This document shows, piece after piece, positions 1-8,253 of a stretch of DNA of 64,000 bases. Numbering within the stretch: the first letter of the stretch is position 1; each line of letters begins with the position of its first letter. The position numbers and the translations under genes are program-made. Source of the stretch: Hyphomonadaceae bacterium. GTDB lineage: Bacteria > Pseudomonadota > Alphaproteobacteria > Caulobacterales > Hyphomonadaceae. A model generated the notes under the pieces. It saw only the letters and a list, made by a program, of their open reading frames with translations, had not been told where the DNA came from and searched no databases. The DNA lies in NCBI GenBank assembly GCA_016714495.1, contig JADKDU010000008.1:35458-99457 (forward strand), in the 5' to 3' direction.

Positions 1-28
1 CAGAAACTCTTCAACGCCTGATCCGCGC

Positions 29-304
29 TCACGGCTCCCGCCCCCAATGCGTGTTTCGGCGGGCGGATCCCCCGACGCAACGGCCGGACCCTCGGGTACG
101 TGGATCATGAGGACAGAGTAGGCGACCCGGAAGAACGCGAGAAGCCGACGCGGTGAGCAGCAACATGACGCCCCCAACATAGCTGACTGGAGGGCGCGAA
201 GACGGAATGCCCACAACGCAGAGCAGAAACAAGACGCTCGCAACGTATAGCATTGCAAGATTGGCGATCCCGGCAAACCAGTTGAACGCCTTCGTCTGCA
301 TCAT
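29..304 (-). CDS. Hypothetical small membrane ORF
   Basis: An open frame of 91 codons. Residues about 8-33 are strongly hydrophobic and a second hydrophobic run lies around residues 42-53, so it could be a small membrane protein. The C-terminal third turns Arg/Gly/Pro-rich and looks unlike a natural protein end, suggesting either a frameshift near position 145 or a chance ORF. No good ribosome binding site precedes the two adjacent ATGs (304 and 301). No family recognised. The rest of positions 1-478 holds nothing I can name. Confidence 0.3.
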   Translation of the reverse strand: MMQTKAFNWFAGIANLAMLYVASVLFLLCVVGIPSSRPPVSYVGGVMLLLTASASRVLPGRLLCPHDPRTRGSGRCVGGSARRNTHWGREP

Positions 305-478
305 CAGGAGGGTGCGGCCGAAACCGCGGGGCGTCCCCGCATCCCCGGCCCTCTATCCCGGCCAGGTCCGAAGCATCCCGCAGGGCAATCGCGCACGCGC
401 GAATGCTGTTCTGCATTCCGTGCCCGCGGAACGGCCAGCATAGTCCGGGAAAGGCGCAATTGGGTTCCTTTCCGGAAC

Positions 479-838
479 CTACACAGCCGCAGGCTTGCGG
501 ACCGGTAAGTGCTTTTTGCCCCAGTCCTTAAGTCCGACAAGGGCGGGCGCGAAGTCGCGGCCCTTGTGGGTCAGAACGTAGTCATAGCGCGGAGGCTTGC
601 TCGAATAAGCATTCCTTTCTAGAACGCCAGCCTCGACCAGCCGCTTGAGCCGGGCGGACAGCACATGGCGCGTTACGCCCAGGCTAGTCTGGAACTGCTC
701 AAACCTTGATTTTCCGAGGAAACAATCGCGGACGATCAGCAAGGTCCAGCGATCCCCAATCACCGACATGGCGCGGGCGACCGGGCACCAGTCGGTCGCT
801 AGGTCGTCCCAGCGATTGGCGGCTTTTGATGGTTCCAT
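479..838 (-). CDS. HxlR-family winged-helix transcriptional regulator
   Basis: A 119-residue protein with the whole HxlR/YodB winged-helix domain: the family segment with WTLLIVRDCFLGKSRFEQF near residues 30-50, then the ARLKRLVEAGVLER recognition helix and the wing RYDYVLTHKGRDF. A Cys (in DWCPVARA) sits at the N-terminal position that some HxlR members use for thiol sensing. I chose the ATG at 838 because the longer reading to 955 would run into the divergent SDR gene. HxlR proteins usually control an adjacent divergent enzyme gene, here the SDR at 909. The inducer is unknown. Confidence 0.85.
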   Translation of the reverse strand: MEPSKAANRWDDLATDWCPVARAMSVIGDRWTLLIVRDCFLGKSRFEQFQTSLGVTRHVLSARLKRLVEAGVLERNAYSSKPPRYDYVLTHKGRDFAPALVGLKDWGKKHLPVRKPAAV

Positions 839-872
839 TTTAGTATTCTGCACGGATTGCGTCCTCTTGCAA

Positions 873-892
873 AGAAAGTAGGTTCTCTTTCT
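873..892. promoter_or_regulatory. Candidate HxlR operator
   Basis: An inverted repeat, AGAAAG then 8 bases then CTTTCT, sits in the 70-base gap between the divergent HxlR and SDR genes. Its position suits an operator controlling both promoters. Seen in sequence; the regulatory role is inferred from layout only. Confidence 0.4.
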
Positions 893-908
893 AAACGGAG
901 GCTTTCGG

Positions 909-1640
909 ATGGCTGAAAAACGCTCGGTCCTGGTCGTCGGCGCGGGCGACGCCACTGGAGGGGCGATCGCCCGGCGTTTCGCTCGCGAAGGTTACGCTGC
1001 TGTCTGTACCCGCAGGGAAGTCGCCAGCCTCGACCCGCTGCTCGCTAAAATCCGCGCAGATGGGCGAGAGGCGCACGGCTTCGGCTCGGACGCGCGCGTC
1101 GAGGAAGAGGTGGTAAAGCTGTTCGAGACGATCGAGCGAGACATCGCCCCGCTCGAGGTGTTGGTCTTCAACATCGGCGCGAACGTGAATTTCCCGATCC
1201 GCGAAACTACGGAGCGGGTCTATCGCAAGGTGTGGCAGATGGGTGCGCTGGCCGGCTTCCTCGCCGGGCGCGAGGCGGCGAAGGTCATGGTTCCGCGCGG
1301 CCGCGGCACGATCATTTTCACCGGCGCCACGGCCTCGATGCGGGGCGGTTCGGGCTTCTCCGCTTTTGCTGGCGCAAAGTTCGCGCTGCGGGCGCTTGCG
1401 CAGTCGATGGCGCGCGAACTGGGGCCGGCGGGCGTGCATGTGGCGCACACCATCATCGACGGGGCGATCGACACCGAATGGATGGCGAAGAATTTCCCGC
1501 AGCGCCATGCGCTCAAGGACCAGGATGGAATCCTGAACCCTGATCACATCGCGGACGCTTACTGGATGCTGCACGCTCAGCCGCGCGATGCATGGACGCA
1601 CGAACTCGATCTGCGTCCATGGATGGAGAAGATGGCTTAG
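909..1640 (+). CDS. Short-chain dehydrogenase/reductase-like protein lacking the catalytic Tyr
   Basis: A 243-residue Rossmann-fold SDR. The N-terminus has a degenerate nucleotide-binding motif (VVGAGDATGGAIA, residues 9-21) and FNIGAN at 87-92 in place of NNAG. The catalytic Ser is plausible (S143), but the YxxxK motif reads AFAGAK, with Phe153 in place of Tyr and Lys157 kept. SDR subgroups without the active-site Tyr are known, so this may be an atypical reductase or a non-catalytic member. An AACGGAGG-type ribosome site precedes ATG 909. It lies divergent from the HxlR gene and 28 bases ahead of the isomerase gene, so the two probably form an operon. Substrate unknown. Confidence 0.85.
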   Translation: MAEKRSVLVVGAGDATGGAIARRFAREGYAAVCTRREVASLDPLLAKIRADGREAHGFGSDARVEEEVVKLFETIERDIAPLEVLVFNIGANVNFPIRETTERVYRKVWQMGALAGFLAGREAAKVMVPRGRGTIIFTGATASMRGGSGFSAFAGAKFALRALAQSMARELGPAGVHVAHTIIDGAIDTEWMAKNFPQRHALKDQDGILNPDHIADAYWMLHAQPRDAWTHELDLRPWMEKMA

Positions 1641-1668
1641 CACCGCAGACAGAAGGAGGCATGGACGG

Positions 1669-2259
1669 ATGCCCAAGACAGTCGAGTTCTTCTACGACTT
1701 CACCAGCCCAACGGCCTATCTGGCCTGGTCGCGCTTGCCGGCGATCGCGCAGCGCACGGGCGCGACGATCATCTATCGGCCGATGTTTCTCGGCGGCGTG
1801 ATGCAGACCACGGGCAACCGTCCGCCCGGCACACTGCCGCAGAAGGCGAAGTGGATGGCGGCTGACCTTCAGCGCTGGGCGAAACGCTTCAACACGCCTT
1901 ACAATCTGAACCCGCACTTCCCGATGATGACGCTGATGGTGCAACGCGCAGCCCAGGAATGGGTCACGCGCCCGGACTTCGACAAGTATCTCGCCACCAT
2001 CTTCAACGCGGCGTGGCGCGATTCGAAGAATATCGCCGACAAGGTTGCGCTTGCGGAGATCCTGAAGACGGCGGGGTTTTCACCGGAAGAATTCTTCGCC
2101 GCCGCCGAGAATCCCGCAAACAAGGAAAAGCTGAAAGCGGTGACTGATGAAGCCGTCGAACGCGGCGTCTTCGGCGCGCCGACCTTTTTCGTCGGCGACG
2201 AGATGCATTTCGGTCAGGACCGGCTCGATTTCGTGGAAGAGGCCCTGTCTCGCGCCTGA
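1669..2259 (+). CDS. DsbA/GST-kappa fold isomerase, 2-hydroxychromene-2-carboxylate isomerase-like
   Basis: A 196-residue protein starting MPKTVEFFYDFTSP, the classic start of the 2-hydroxychromene-2-carboxylate isomerase / DsbA-related family. It uses Ser (SPTAYLAW) rather than a CxxC pair, and ends with GVFGAPTFFVGDEMHFGQDR, where the cis-Pro loop and the family FGQDR motif sit. Family members isomerise chromene carboxylates in naphthalene breakdown or act as glutathione-dependent isomerases; the real substrate cannot be read here. I chose ATG 1669 because AAGGAGG lies nine bases before it. The gene follows the SDR closely, suggesting a small detoxification or aromatic-metabolism operon under HxlR control. 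Confidence 0.88.
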   Translation: MPKTVEFFYDFTSPTAYLAWSRLPAIAQRTGATIIYRPMFLGGVMQTTGNRPPGTLPQKAKWMAADLQRWAKRFNTPYNLNPHFPMMTLMVQRAAQEWVTRPDFDKYLATIFNAAWRDSKNIADKVALAEILKTAGFSPEEFFAAAENPANKEKLKAVTDEAVERGVFGAPTFFVGDEMHFGQDRLDFVEEALSRA

Positions 2260-2318
2260 CCCCTCGTCCGTGGACGGATTCATGGTAAGCATGGTCCGGG
2301 ATCTAGGGACACGGGGTC

Positions 2319-3011
2319 ATGTCGCAAGAAACATCTGGCGAAGCTGCGCCAAGGAAGAAGAGCTGGCCGTTGCGCGTCCTGTTCTTCTTCATCGCCTTCT
2401 TCATTTCGATCGCTATCGGCAAGGCCTTCGAAGTGGCCAGCGATCCGGAATTGCTGGCGGAGGCGAAGGTTGCTCAGCGCGAATGGGTGGAGACCGTTTC
2501 GGGCACGTCGCCCGTCGCGGTCGCTTCCACCTACTGGGTCGAACTGAACGGCGCATGGTGGGGCGAATCGTCGGAAGGCGCCTGGTCCGCCTTCGAGGCC
2601 AACGGGAAGGGCAAGGGGATCGTGACCCCGGTCTATGCGCTCGTCATCACCGGCGCACGCTTCTTCTACGAAGGCGGCGTACCGATCGTGATCCAACTCG
2701 CCCTCGGCGCGCTTGGCGTGGCTGTGCTTAATTTCCTTCGCTCAAAAGGCCAGACGATCCTGTTCGACAACGAACTGACCACTCTTTTGTTCGGCCCGAT
2801 CGCCATCATCCTCGCGGCCAGTCTGATCGGTATGGCGCTCTGGGGGCTGATGCAGGCGGGGCTCTTCCTGCTTGGATGGGCCACGGACTTTGCCGCATGG
2901 GCCGTTGGCGCGACAGGGATTGTCGGCTTCTGCCTCTATTGCTTCGGGGAACTCGGCAAGAAAGGCGTGGAACATGTCCTCACGCCTAAGATGCCAAATC
3001 TGAAGGTCTAG
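2319..3011 (+). CDS. Hypothetical integral membrane protein
   Basis: A 230-residue protein with a charged N-terminus, one membrane segment around residues 18-38, a polar probably extracytoplasmic stretch of about 75 residues rich in Trp (YWVELNGAWWGE), then hydrophobic segments at about 115-138, 150-177 and 180-207. No family recognised. It ends tail to tail with the PfkB kinase gene: the two stop codons overlap in the tetranucleotide CTAG at 3008-3011. Confidence 0.7.
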   Translation: MSQETSGEAAPRKKSWPLRVLFFFIAFFISIAIGKAFEVASDPELLAEAKVAQREWVETVSGTSPVAVASTYWVELNGAWWGESSEGAWSAFEANGKGKGIVTPVYALVITGARFFYEGGVPIVIQLALGALGVAVLNFLRSKGQTILFDNELTTLLFGPIAIILAASLIGMALWGLMQAGLFLLGWATDFAAWAVGATGIVGFCLYCFGELGKKGVEHVLTPKMPNLKV

Positions 3012-4003
3012 ACTTTCAGCCCTGCCGCTGTCGCCAGTTCGCGCAGGTTCACCGCGGGGCGCGGTCCGATATGGCTGATCACTTCCCGCGCGCACAGATT
3101 GCCGAGCGTCGCCGATTCCTGAAGCGAAAGTCCGTGGGTGACGCCATAGAGCACGCCGGCGGCGTACTGGTCGCCCGCGCCCGTTGCATCAACAACGTGA
3201 GCCGCAATGACTGGCGCCGTCCAGGTCTCCGAGCCGGACACGATCACCGATCCCTTGGACGAGCGCGTGATCGCCGCGATCTGGCTGTCGTTGCGGATCT
3301 GGCTCACCGCGTCCTCGAAACTGTCGGTCTGGTAGATCGCCAGCAGCTCCGCCTCGTTGGCGAACACGAGATCGCAATGCGTGCGGATGAGGTGCACGAA
3401 GCTATCGCGGTGCCGGTCGACGCAGAAAACATCCGACATGGTGATTGCGACTTTGCGCCCCGAAGACTTCGCTACTTCCGATGCATGAACGAACGCCGTC
3501 TTCGCCGCCGGCTTGTCGAACAGATAGCCTTCCAGATAGAGCCACTCGCCCGAGGCCACAGCGTCCATATCGACATCGCTCGCCGCGAATTCTGTCGATG
3601 CGCCGAGATAGGTGTTCATCGACCGCTCGCCATCCGGCGTTACCGCGATCATAGAGCGCGCCGTCGTCGGCCCGCCCTTCAGCGGTGTGCCAAAGAAGGC
3701 GGCGCCGATGCGCTTCATGTCTTCCACATAAGCCGCGCCAATCTTGTCGTCCGCCACCTTGCCCAGGAAGGCCGCGCTCGCACCCAAGCTTCGCAGGCCG
3801 GCCACCGTGTTGCCCGCAGACCCGCCAGACGTCTCGACGCGGCTGTCCGGCAGCGCGTTATAGAGATAGTCGCAACGTTCGGGCGAAATCAGGTTCGTCC
3901 GCGCCTTCGGGATGTCGTGCCTCACCAGAAAATCGTCATCCACTTGCGCAATCACGTCCATGATAGCGTTGCCAAGGGCGACGACGTCGTACTTCACAGG
4001 CAT
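3008..4003 (-). CDS. PfkB-family carbohydrate/adenosine kinase
   Basis: A 331-residue ribokinase-fold kinase. The start VVALGNAIMDVIAQVDD holds the first substrate-binding Gly-Asn and Asp. SGGSAGNTVAGLRSLGA is PfkB signature 1, and DATGAGDQYAAGVLYG is signature 2, with the catalytic-base Asp. Overall pattern and length match proteins annotated as adenosine kinase in alphaproteobacteria, which phosphorylate adenosine (or a related sugar) with ATP in the cytoplasm. Specificity for adenosine over ribose or fructose is inferred from family resemblance. ATG 4003 gives the usual PfkB N-terminus; an upstream ATG at 4036 would add 11 unlikely residues. Confidence 0.9.
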   Translation of the reverse strand: MPVKYDVVALGNAIMDVIAQVDDDFLVRHDIPKARTNLISPERCDYLYNALPDSRVETSGGSAGNTVAGLRSLGASAAFLGKVADDKIGAAYVEDMKRIGAAFFGTPLKGGPTTARSMIAVTPDGERSMNTYLGASTEFAASDVDMDAVASGEWLYLEGYLFDKPAAKTAFVHASEVAKSSGRKVAITMSDVFCVDRHRDSFVHLIRTHCDLVFANEAELLAIYQTDSFEDAVSQIRNDSQIAAITRSSKGSVIVSGSETWTAPVIAAHVVDATGAGDQYAAGVLYGVTHGLSLQESATLGNLCAREVISHIGPRPAVNLRELATAAGLKV

Positions 4004-4121
4004 TGAACGAGTTCCACACCCAACCGGCCTGTCCACAATGGAAAGTCCGCCGCGCTGGTCTTAAAGACCGCGTCCTGCCCGGATGCAAGGGATCGTCGCG
4101 CCCCGCTTGCCCGGGCTGTGC

Positions 4122-5027
4122 TCAATCCGTTATTTGCGGCTGCGGCGTGTGGTCTTCGATCAGTTCGATGGCAATCCGGTCAGGTCCTTCAATAAAGGCG
4201 TGACGCCATCCCGGACCGCCGGTCGATGCCGGGGCAAGAATGGTGATGTTGTACGGCTTGATCGCCGAGATAGCGGTATCAAGGTTCGGCACTGAAATCC
4301 CGATGTGGTCGATAACCGTCCCGGTGGTCGGTTTGATCTCGGTTTCCCCCCGCTCCAGCGAGAAGATCGTGTTCACATTGCCGAAGTGCCTGCGCGACAT
4401 CCGGTCGCCCATGCCAAATGGCGCAACGTAGCCGGGAAAGACCGGATCGGATTCCGTCAGGCCGAACATGTTGGCGTACCAGCCGCTCGTCGTGAACGGT
4501 TGTTTACTGTAGAAATGAATGTGCCCGAAATTGTCGTCCTCATCCGTGTTGAGCTCGATGATCTCACCATTCGGGCCGATGATGTACATGAAGGAAAAGT
4601 CCTTCGCGTTCGGCCCGCCCAGCCCTACGCCGATGTCGCGAAGTTCGGGATCGAACTGCGCGCCCAGCGCCTTCTGGCGCGCGAACTCTGCCCGAGCGTC
4701 CGGCGCGCCCCATCCCATATGATTGATGGCGGTGCCCGCGGACGGGGCCGGCCGCTCCTTCACTTCGTTGAAAAGTATCCACGACCGCTGCACCCAAATG
4801 GCGTCCTCGCTCCCGGCGAATTTTTCCGCCCGGGCGTCGACGTGCTTGAGGTAGTAGGCGATTGCAGCCTCGCGATCCGTGACGTTGAGATGCACGTGAT
4901 GCAGGCGCGCGCCCTTGATGATCGGCCTCCACGCCTCGATCTGATCCTGATCTGACGGCGGCGGCGCGTTAGACGCACACGCACCCAACATCAACGCGGC
5001 AATCGCTAGGCAGGCTGGCGTTTTCAT
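4122..5027 (-). CDS. Lipoprotein with two glyoxalase/VOC domains
   Basis: A 301-residue protein with a lipoprotein signal peptide ending in the lipobox LMLGAC, so it should be exported and lipid-anchored. Two vicinal-oxygen-chelate modules follow: module 1 starts at LHHVHLNVTDREAAIAYY and closes with GPNGEIIELN; module 2 starts with FGHIHFYSK and closes with EGPDRIAIELIED. Candidate metal ligands (His and Glu at the expected beta strands) are present. Most VOC dioxygenases, isomerases and glyoxalases are cytoplasmic, so export is unusual. No substrate can be named. Confidence 0.85.
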   Translation of the reverse strand: MKTPACLAIAALMLGACASNAPPPSDQDQIEAWRPIIKGARLHHVHLNVTDREAAIAYYLKHVDARAEKFAGSEDAIWVQRSWILFNEVKERPAPSAGTAINHMGWGAPDARAEFARQKALGAQFDPELRDIGVGLGGPNAKDFSFMYIIGPNGEIIELNTDEDDNFGHIHFYSKQPFTTSGWYANMFGLTESDPVFPGYVAPFGMGDRMSRRHFGNVNTIFSLERGETEIKPTTGTVIDHIGISVPNLDTAISAIKPYNITILAPASTGGPGWRHAFIEGPDRIAIELIEDHTPQPQITD

Positions 5028-5158
5028 CCCAAGTCCTTATCTGTGCTCTTATCGGCGCGGCCACCGATAGCCACAGTTTTGCGGCATGCGACACACATTT
5101 GCGCGACCAGATCCGGCCGAATACGGACGGGTTCGCAAGGACGGCGGAGACAGAATAG

Positions 5159-6040
5159 ATGATCGCAGTCGCACTACTCATCTCGGCCAATCTCGCATCG
5201 AACGCGCCAGACCGTCGCGCCGACGCGCACCTCTTCGACATTCAGCTGGATAATCTGCGTAAGGGATTTACCTCGCGTGGTCTTGCGATCGAGCCCGTCC
5301 GCTGGATTGATCCTGTCGAGTGGACGCGTTTCGGCGCCGTCTTGGTCAACTGCGCTTGGGACTATCAGGACCGGCACGAGGATTTCCTCACCACGCTCGA
5401 TCACATCGCGGCGCTTGGCGTTCCCGTCTTCAATTCTCCCGCCACCGTCCGCTGGAATATCCGCAAGACATATCTGCGCGAGTTCGAGGCGAAGGGTGTG
5501 CCGATCATCCCGGCCTTGTGGCCCGACCGTCCGGTGGGTGAGGATATACGCGACGCTATGGCCACGTTCGGCCTCGAGGATGTCATCTTGAAGCGCCAGG
5601 TCGGCGGCGGGGCGCGTGGGCAGACGCGATATACCAAAGCCAACATGCCGGGCGAGGGATCGATTCTCGATCGGCCTGGGGTGATCCAGCCCTTCATCTC
5701 GTCCATCGCGACCGAGGGCGAATACTCCTTCTTGTTCATCGACAGCGTGTTCAGCCATGCGTTGATCAAGCGCGCGGCGCAGGGCGATTATCGGATCCAG
5801 GAAGCCTATGGCGGAAAGTCACAGGCGATCACGCCAACGCCGCGCGATCTTCATCAGGCATCCGCCGTGCTGGACGTGCTCGATGAGTCGCCGCTCTACG
5901 CCCGGGTGGACATGGTGCGAGGCGCTGATGGCCATCTGCTGCTGATGGAACTCGAAGTCATCGAGCCCTATCTGTTTCCACACGATGGCCCCGGCATTGG
6001 CGCCATGCTCGGCGAGGCGCTGGCGAAGCGCATCGGCTAG
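5159..6040 (+). CDS. ATP-grasp enzyme resembling O-ureido-serine cyclo-ligase / glutathione-synthetase fold
   Basis: A 293-residue protein. The N-terminal part (VRWIDPVEWTRFGAVLVNCAWDYQDR) and central VILKRQVGGGARGQTRY look like the ATP-binding core of single-domain ATP-grasp ligases. RVDMVRGADGHLLLMELEVIEPYLF provides the metal-binding Glu residues of the C-terminal lobe. Many environmental proteobacteria have such stand-alone proteins, often annotated after DcsG of cycloserine synthesis. No other cycloserine gene lies nearby, so that function is not claimed. It probably joins a carboxylate to an amine or thiol. Confidence 0.78.
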   Translation: MIAVALLISANLASNAPDRRADAHLFDIQLDNLRKGFTSRGLAIEPVRWIDPVEWTRFGAVLVNCAWDYQDRHEDFLTTLDHIAALGVPVFNSPATVRWNIRKTYLREFEAKGVPIIPALWPDRPVGEDIRDAMATFGLEDVILKRQVGGGARGQTRYTKANMPGEGSILDRPGVIQPFISSIATEGEYSFLFIDSVFSHALIKRAAQGDYRIQEAYGGKSQAITPTPRDLHQASAVLDVLDESPLYARVDMVRGADGHLLLMELEVIEPYLFPHDGPGIGAMLGEALAKRIG

Positions 6041-6114
6041 GGCCGTTTTCACAACTGCAGCCTGCCTCTTTCGTCCTCGCGCGCGCCCTCCTACCTTCGA
6101 GGCGGGAGGTCTGC

Positions 6115-6537
6115 ATGCAATATGTCTGCGAATGCACCAAAGGCCGCACCTGGTTCCGCATCGAGACCGACGTAGAGGCGGAAGCCGAAACCGCGCTGAT
6201 GCGCCATGCCGTCGAAAAGCACTTCCGACGCGAGCAGGCCCGCGCGCGCAAATCCTATGTGCCGGGGCAGGGTCTTGAACGCGATATCCAGCTCAAAGCG
6301 CACATTCAACGCACGACGCCGCTTTTCCTCACGCTGCGGGCGGATGACGGCACGGGCCTGGCGACAGCCATGCTGCCGCCGGGCGGGAAACCTGTGTCGG
6401 AATTCCCGACAATCATCGTCGGGCCGGAAAACGCCGACCCCTATCCAGATCATGGCGATGCGATCGAGGCGCTGGCGCGCCACTACAAGCTGCCGCTGCC
6501 ACGGGCGCGTTGCTATCCTTACGCACAGCGCAGCTAA
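6115..6537 (+). CDS. Conserved hypothetical protein, 140 residues
   Basis: A soluble 140-residue protein beginning MQYVCECTKGRTWFRIETD, with an Arg/Lys-rich helix at about residues 34-46 and a Pro-rich C-terminal half. A GGGAGG ribosome site precedes ATG 6115. It lies between the ATP-grasp gene and nth (opposite strand, 3 bases apart). No known family recognised. Confidence 0.65.
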   Translation: MQYVCECTKGRTWFRIETDVEAEAETALMRHAVEKHFRREQARARKSYVPGQGLERDIQLKAHIQRTTPLFLTLRADDGTGLATAMLPPGGKPVSEFPTIIVGPENADPYPDHGDAIEALARHYKLPLPRARCYPYAQRS

Positions 6538-6540
6538 TAC

Positions 6541-7224
6541 TTACGCGCTGGTCTTCGGCTCGTATTCACACAGGTCGCGGATCACGCATTCCGGACAACC
6601 CGGTTTGCGGGCGAGGCAGGTATAGCGCCCGTGCAGGATCAGCCAGTGATGCGCCCCGCGCTTGTACTTGTCGGGCGTCACTTCCAGCAGCAGGGCTTCG
6701 ACCTTCTCGGGCGTGGCCTCCGGTGCGAGCCCTGTCCGGTTCGAGACGCGGAACACATGTGTGTCGACAGCGATCGTCGCCTCGCCATAGATTTCGTTTA
6801 ATACCACGCTCGCCGTCTTGTGGCCGACGCCGGGCAGGGCTTCCAAGTCTTCGCGGGTGCGCGGGGTGATCCCGCCATGCTTGTCGAGGATCATCTGTGA
6901 CAGGGCGACGACGTTCTTCGCCTTGTTGCGCCATAGCCCGATCGTGCGGATGTGGTCGGCGACGCCGGCCTCGCCCAGCTTCACCATTTTCGCCGGCGTG
7001 TTGGCAGCCTTGAACAGGCTCTTGGTCGCCTTGTTGACCGACACATCGGTCGCCTGAGCCGACAACGCCACGGCGACAACCAGCGTGTAGGGGTCCTTGT
7101 ATTCCAGCTCGGTCTTGGGGTCTGGACGTTCCTTCGCCAGGCGCAGGTAAAGTTCCGCCGCCTTTTCGGGCGGGAAGCCTTTGACCATTGCAGGTTTCTT
7201 TTTCTTCACATCCGCCTTCGCCAT
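6541..7224 (-). CDS. nth: Endonuclease III
   Basis: A 227-residue bifunctional DNA glycosylase/AP lyase of base excision repair that removes oxidised pyrimidines. The helix-hairpin-helix LPGVGHKTASVVL carries the catalytic Lys136, and Asp154 in VDTHVFRVSNR is the conserved acid. The C-terminus carries the [4Fe-4S] loop with Cys203, 210, 213 and 219 in the standard C-x6-C-x2-C-x5-C spacing. Length and all key residues are normal apart from a short Lys-rich N-terminal tail. Confidence 0.97.
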   Translation of the reverse strand: MAKADVKKKKPAMVKGFPPEKAAELYLRLAKERPDPKTELEYKDPYTLVVAVALSAQATDVSVNKATKSLFKAANTPAKMVKLGEAGVADHIRTIGLWRNKAKNVVALSQMILDKHGGITPRTREDLEALPGVGHKTASVVLNEIYGEATIAVDTHVFRVSNRTGLAPEATPEKVEALLLEVTPDKYKRGAHHWLILHGRYTCLARKPGCPECVIRDLCEYEPKTSA

Positions 7225-7303
7225 GGGCGCAACCTAATGCAGCAACGCGACTTGTCATCTCGCGGGCTTGCGAACAGGCGCGCCCGGCCTAAGCTCACCT
7301 CGC

Positions 7304-7789
7304 ATGTCGACCATTTATCTCGATGCCGTGCTTGAGCCGCCACGCTCGCTGACGCCGCGCGGGTTCAACCGCGTGATGCTGGGTCTTGGCGCGTTCAGTT
7401 GCCTCACCAGCCTCGCCTTTCTTGCCGCCGGCGCCTGGCCAGTCGTTGGCTTCCTGGGTATCGAGATTCTGCTGCTGTGGCTTGTTTTCCGCTTTTCCTT
7501 CCGTTCCCAGCGCGCCCGCACCTACGTCCGCGTAACGGCCGATGCGGTCGATGTTCGCAAAGTCGATGGCTGGGGACGGGAGCGCCGGGCAAGCCTGGCC
7601 TCGCACTTTGCGCGGGTCGAGTTCGACCGGGCCGCCGATGGCCCGAACGCACTCCGGGTCGCGGCCTCGCAAAGGGCGTATGTCGTTGGTGAATTTCTCA
7701 CCCCGCGGGAACGCGCGACCTTCGCTCGGCGGCTGGCGCAGGCGATCAGCGATGCCCGCAGCGAGCGCCATTCGGGAGAAACAGTATGA
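7304..7789 (+). CDS. DUF2244-family membrane protein
   Basis: A 161-residue protein with two closely spaced membrane helices at about residues 24-44 and 48-64, then a cytoplasmic beta-rich domain ending in FLTPRERATFARRLAQAI, typical of DUF2244. Function is unknown in the family. I chose ATG 7304 (MSTIYLDAVLEPPRSL, the usual family start) over the longer ORF beginning at 7268. Its stop overlaps the next ATG (ATGA at 7786), so it is translationally coupled to the glyoxalase gene. In many alphaproteobacteria DUF2244 genes lie beside nth, as here. Confidence 0.85.
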   Translation: MSTIYLDAVLEPPRSLTPRGFNRVMLGLGAFSCLTSLAFLAAGAWPVVGFLGIEILLLWLVFRFSFRSQRARTYVRVTADAVDVRKVDGWGRERRASLASHFARVEFDRAADGPNALRVAASQRAYVVGEFLTPRERATFARRLAQAISDARSERHSGETV

Positions 7790-8253
7790 GCGTCGAATTC
7801 CTTCACGCCATGATCCGCGTCGGCGATCTCGACGCGGCCGTGAAGTTTTTCCGAGACGGGCTTGGGCTCGCCGAGGTTCGCCGCAATGATTATCCGCAGG
7901 GCAAATACACGCTTGCCTTCCTCGCCTCGCAGGACGACATCGCGCGGTCGGGCTGGAACGGTGAAGGCATATTGCCGGCCGGCCTGCCCATGGTCGAACT
8001 CACCCACAATTGGGAGGAGCACGAATACGCCGGCGGCCGCAATTTCGGACATCTTGCCTATCGCGTCGACGACATCTACGCCGCATGCGAACGCTTTCAG
8101 AAAATAGGCGTCACCATCAACCGCCCTCCGCGCGACGGGCATATGGCCTTCGTGCGATCGCCTGACGGCATCTCGATCGAGTTGCTGCAGAAGGGCGATG
8201 CGCTTGCGCCTGCCGAGCCCTGGACCAGCGCGAAGAACATCGGCAGCTGGTAG
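7786..8253 (+). CDS. Glyoxalase I-like VOC protein
   Basis: A 155-residue lactoylglutathione lyase-like protein with two beta-alpha-beta-beta-beta modules. The four expected metal ligands are visible: His near residue 7 (FLHAMIRVGDL), Glu in MVELTHNW, His in FGHLAYRV and Glu in ISIELLQ. The family converts the methylglyoxal-glutathione hemithioacetal to lactoylglutathione; gshB in this window implies glutathione is made. The start overlaps the stop of the DUF2244 gene. Whether this is the housekeeping gloA or a paralogue is uncertain. Confidence 0.87.
   Translation: MSVEFLHAMIRVGDLDAAVKFFRDGLGLAEVRRNDYPQGKYTLAFLASQDDIARSGWNGEGILPAGLPMVELTHNWEEHEYAGGRNFGHLAYRVDDIYAACERFQKIGVTINRPPRDGHMAFVRSPDGISIELLQKGDALAPAEPWTSAKNIGSW

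Noticed and set aside
1..21. Possible end of an upstream plus-strand gene (QKLFNA, stop)
   Set aside because: Seven codons are too few to support any call.
891..1676. 261-codon minus-strand frame opposite the SDR
   Set aside because: Shadow of the SDR gene; His/Arg-rich with no ribosome site.
5159..6040. Cycloserine biosynthesis gene cluster
   Set aside because: Only one ATP-grasp gene is present; none of the other pathway genes lies nearby.
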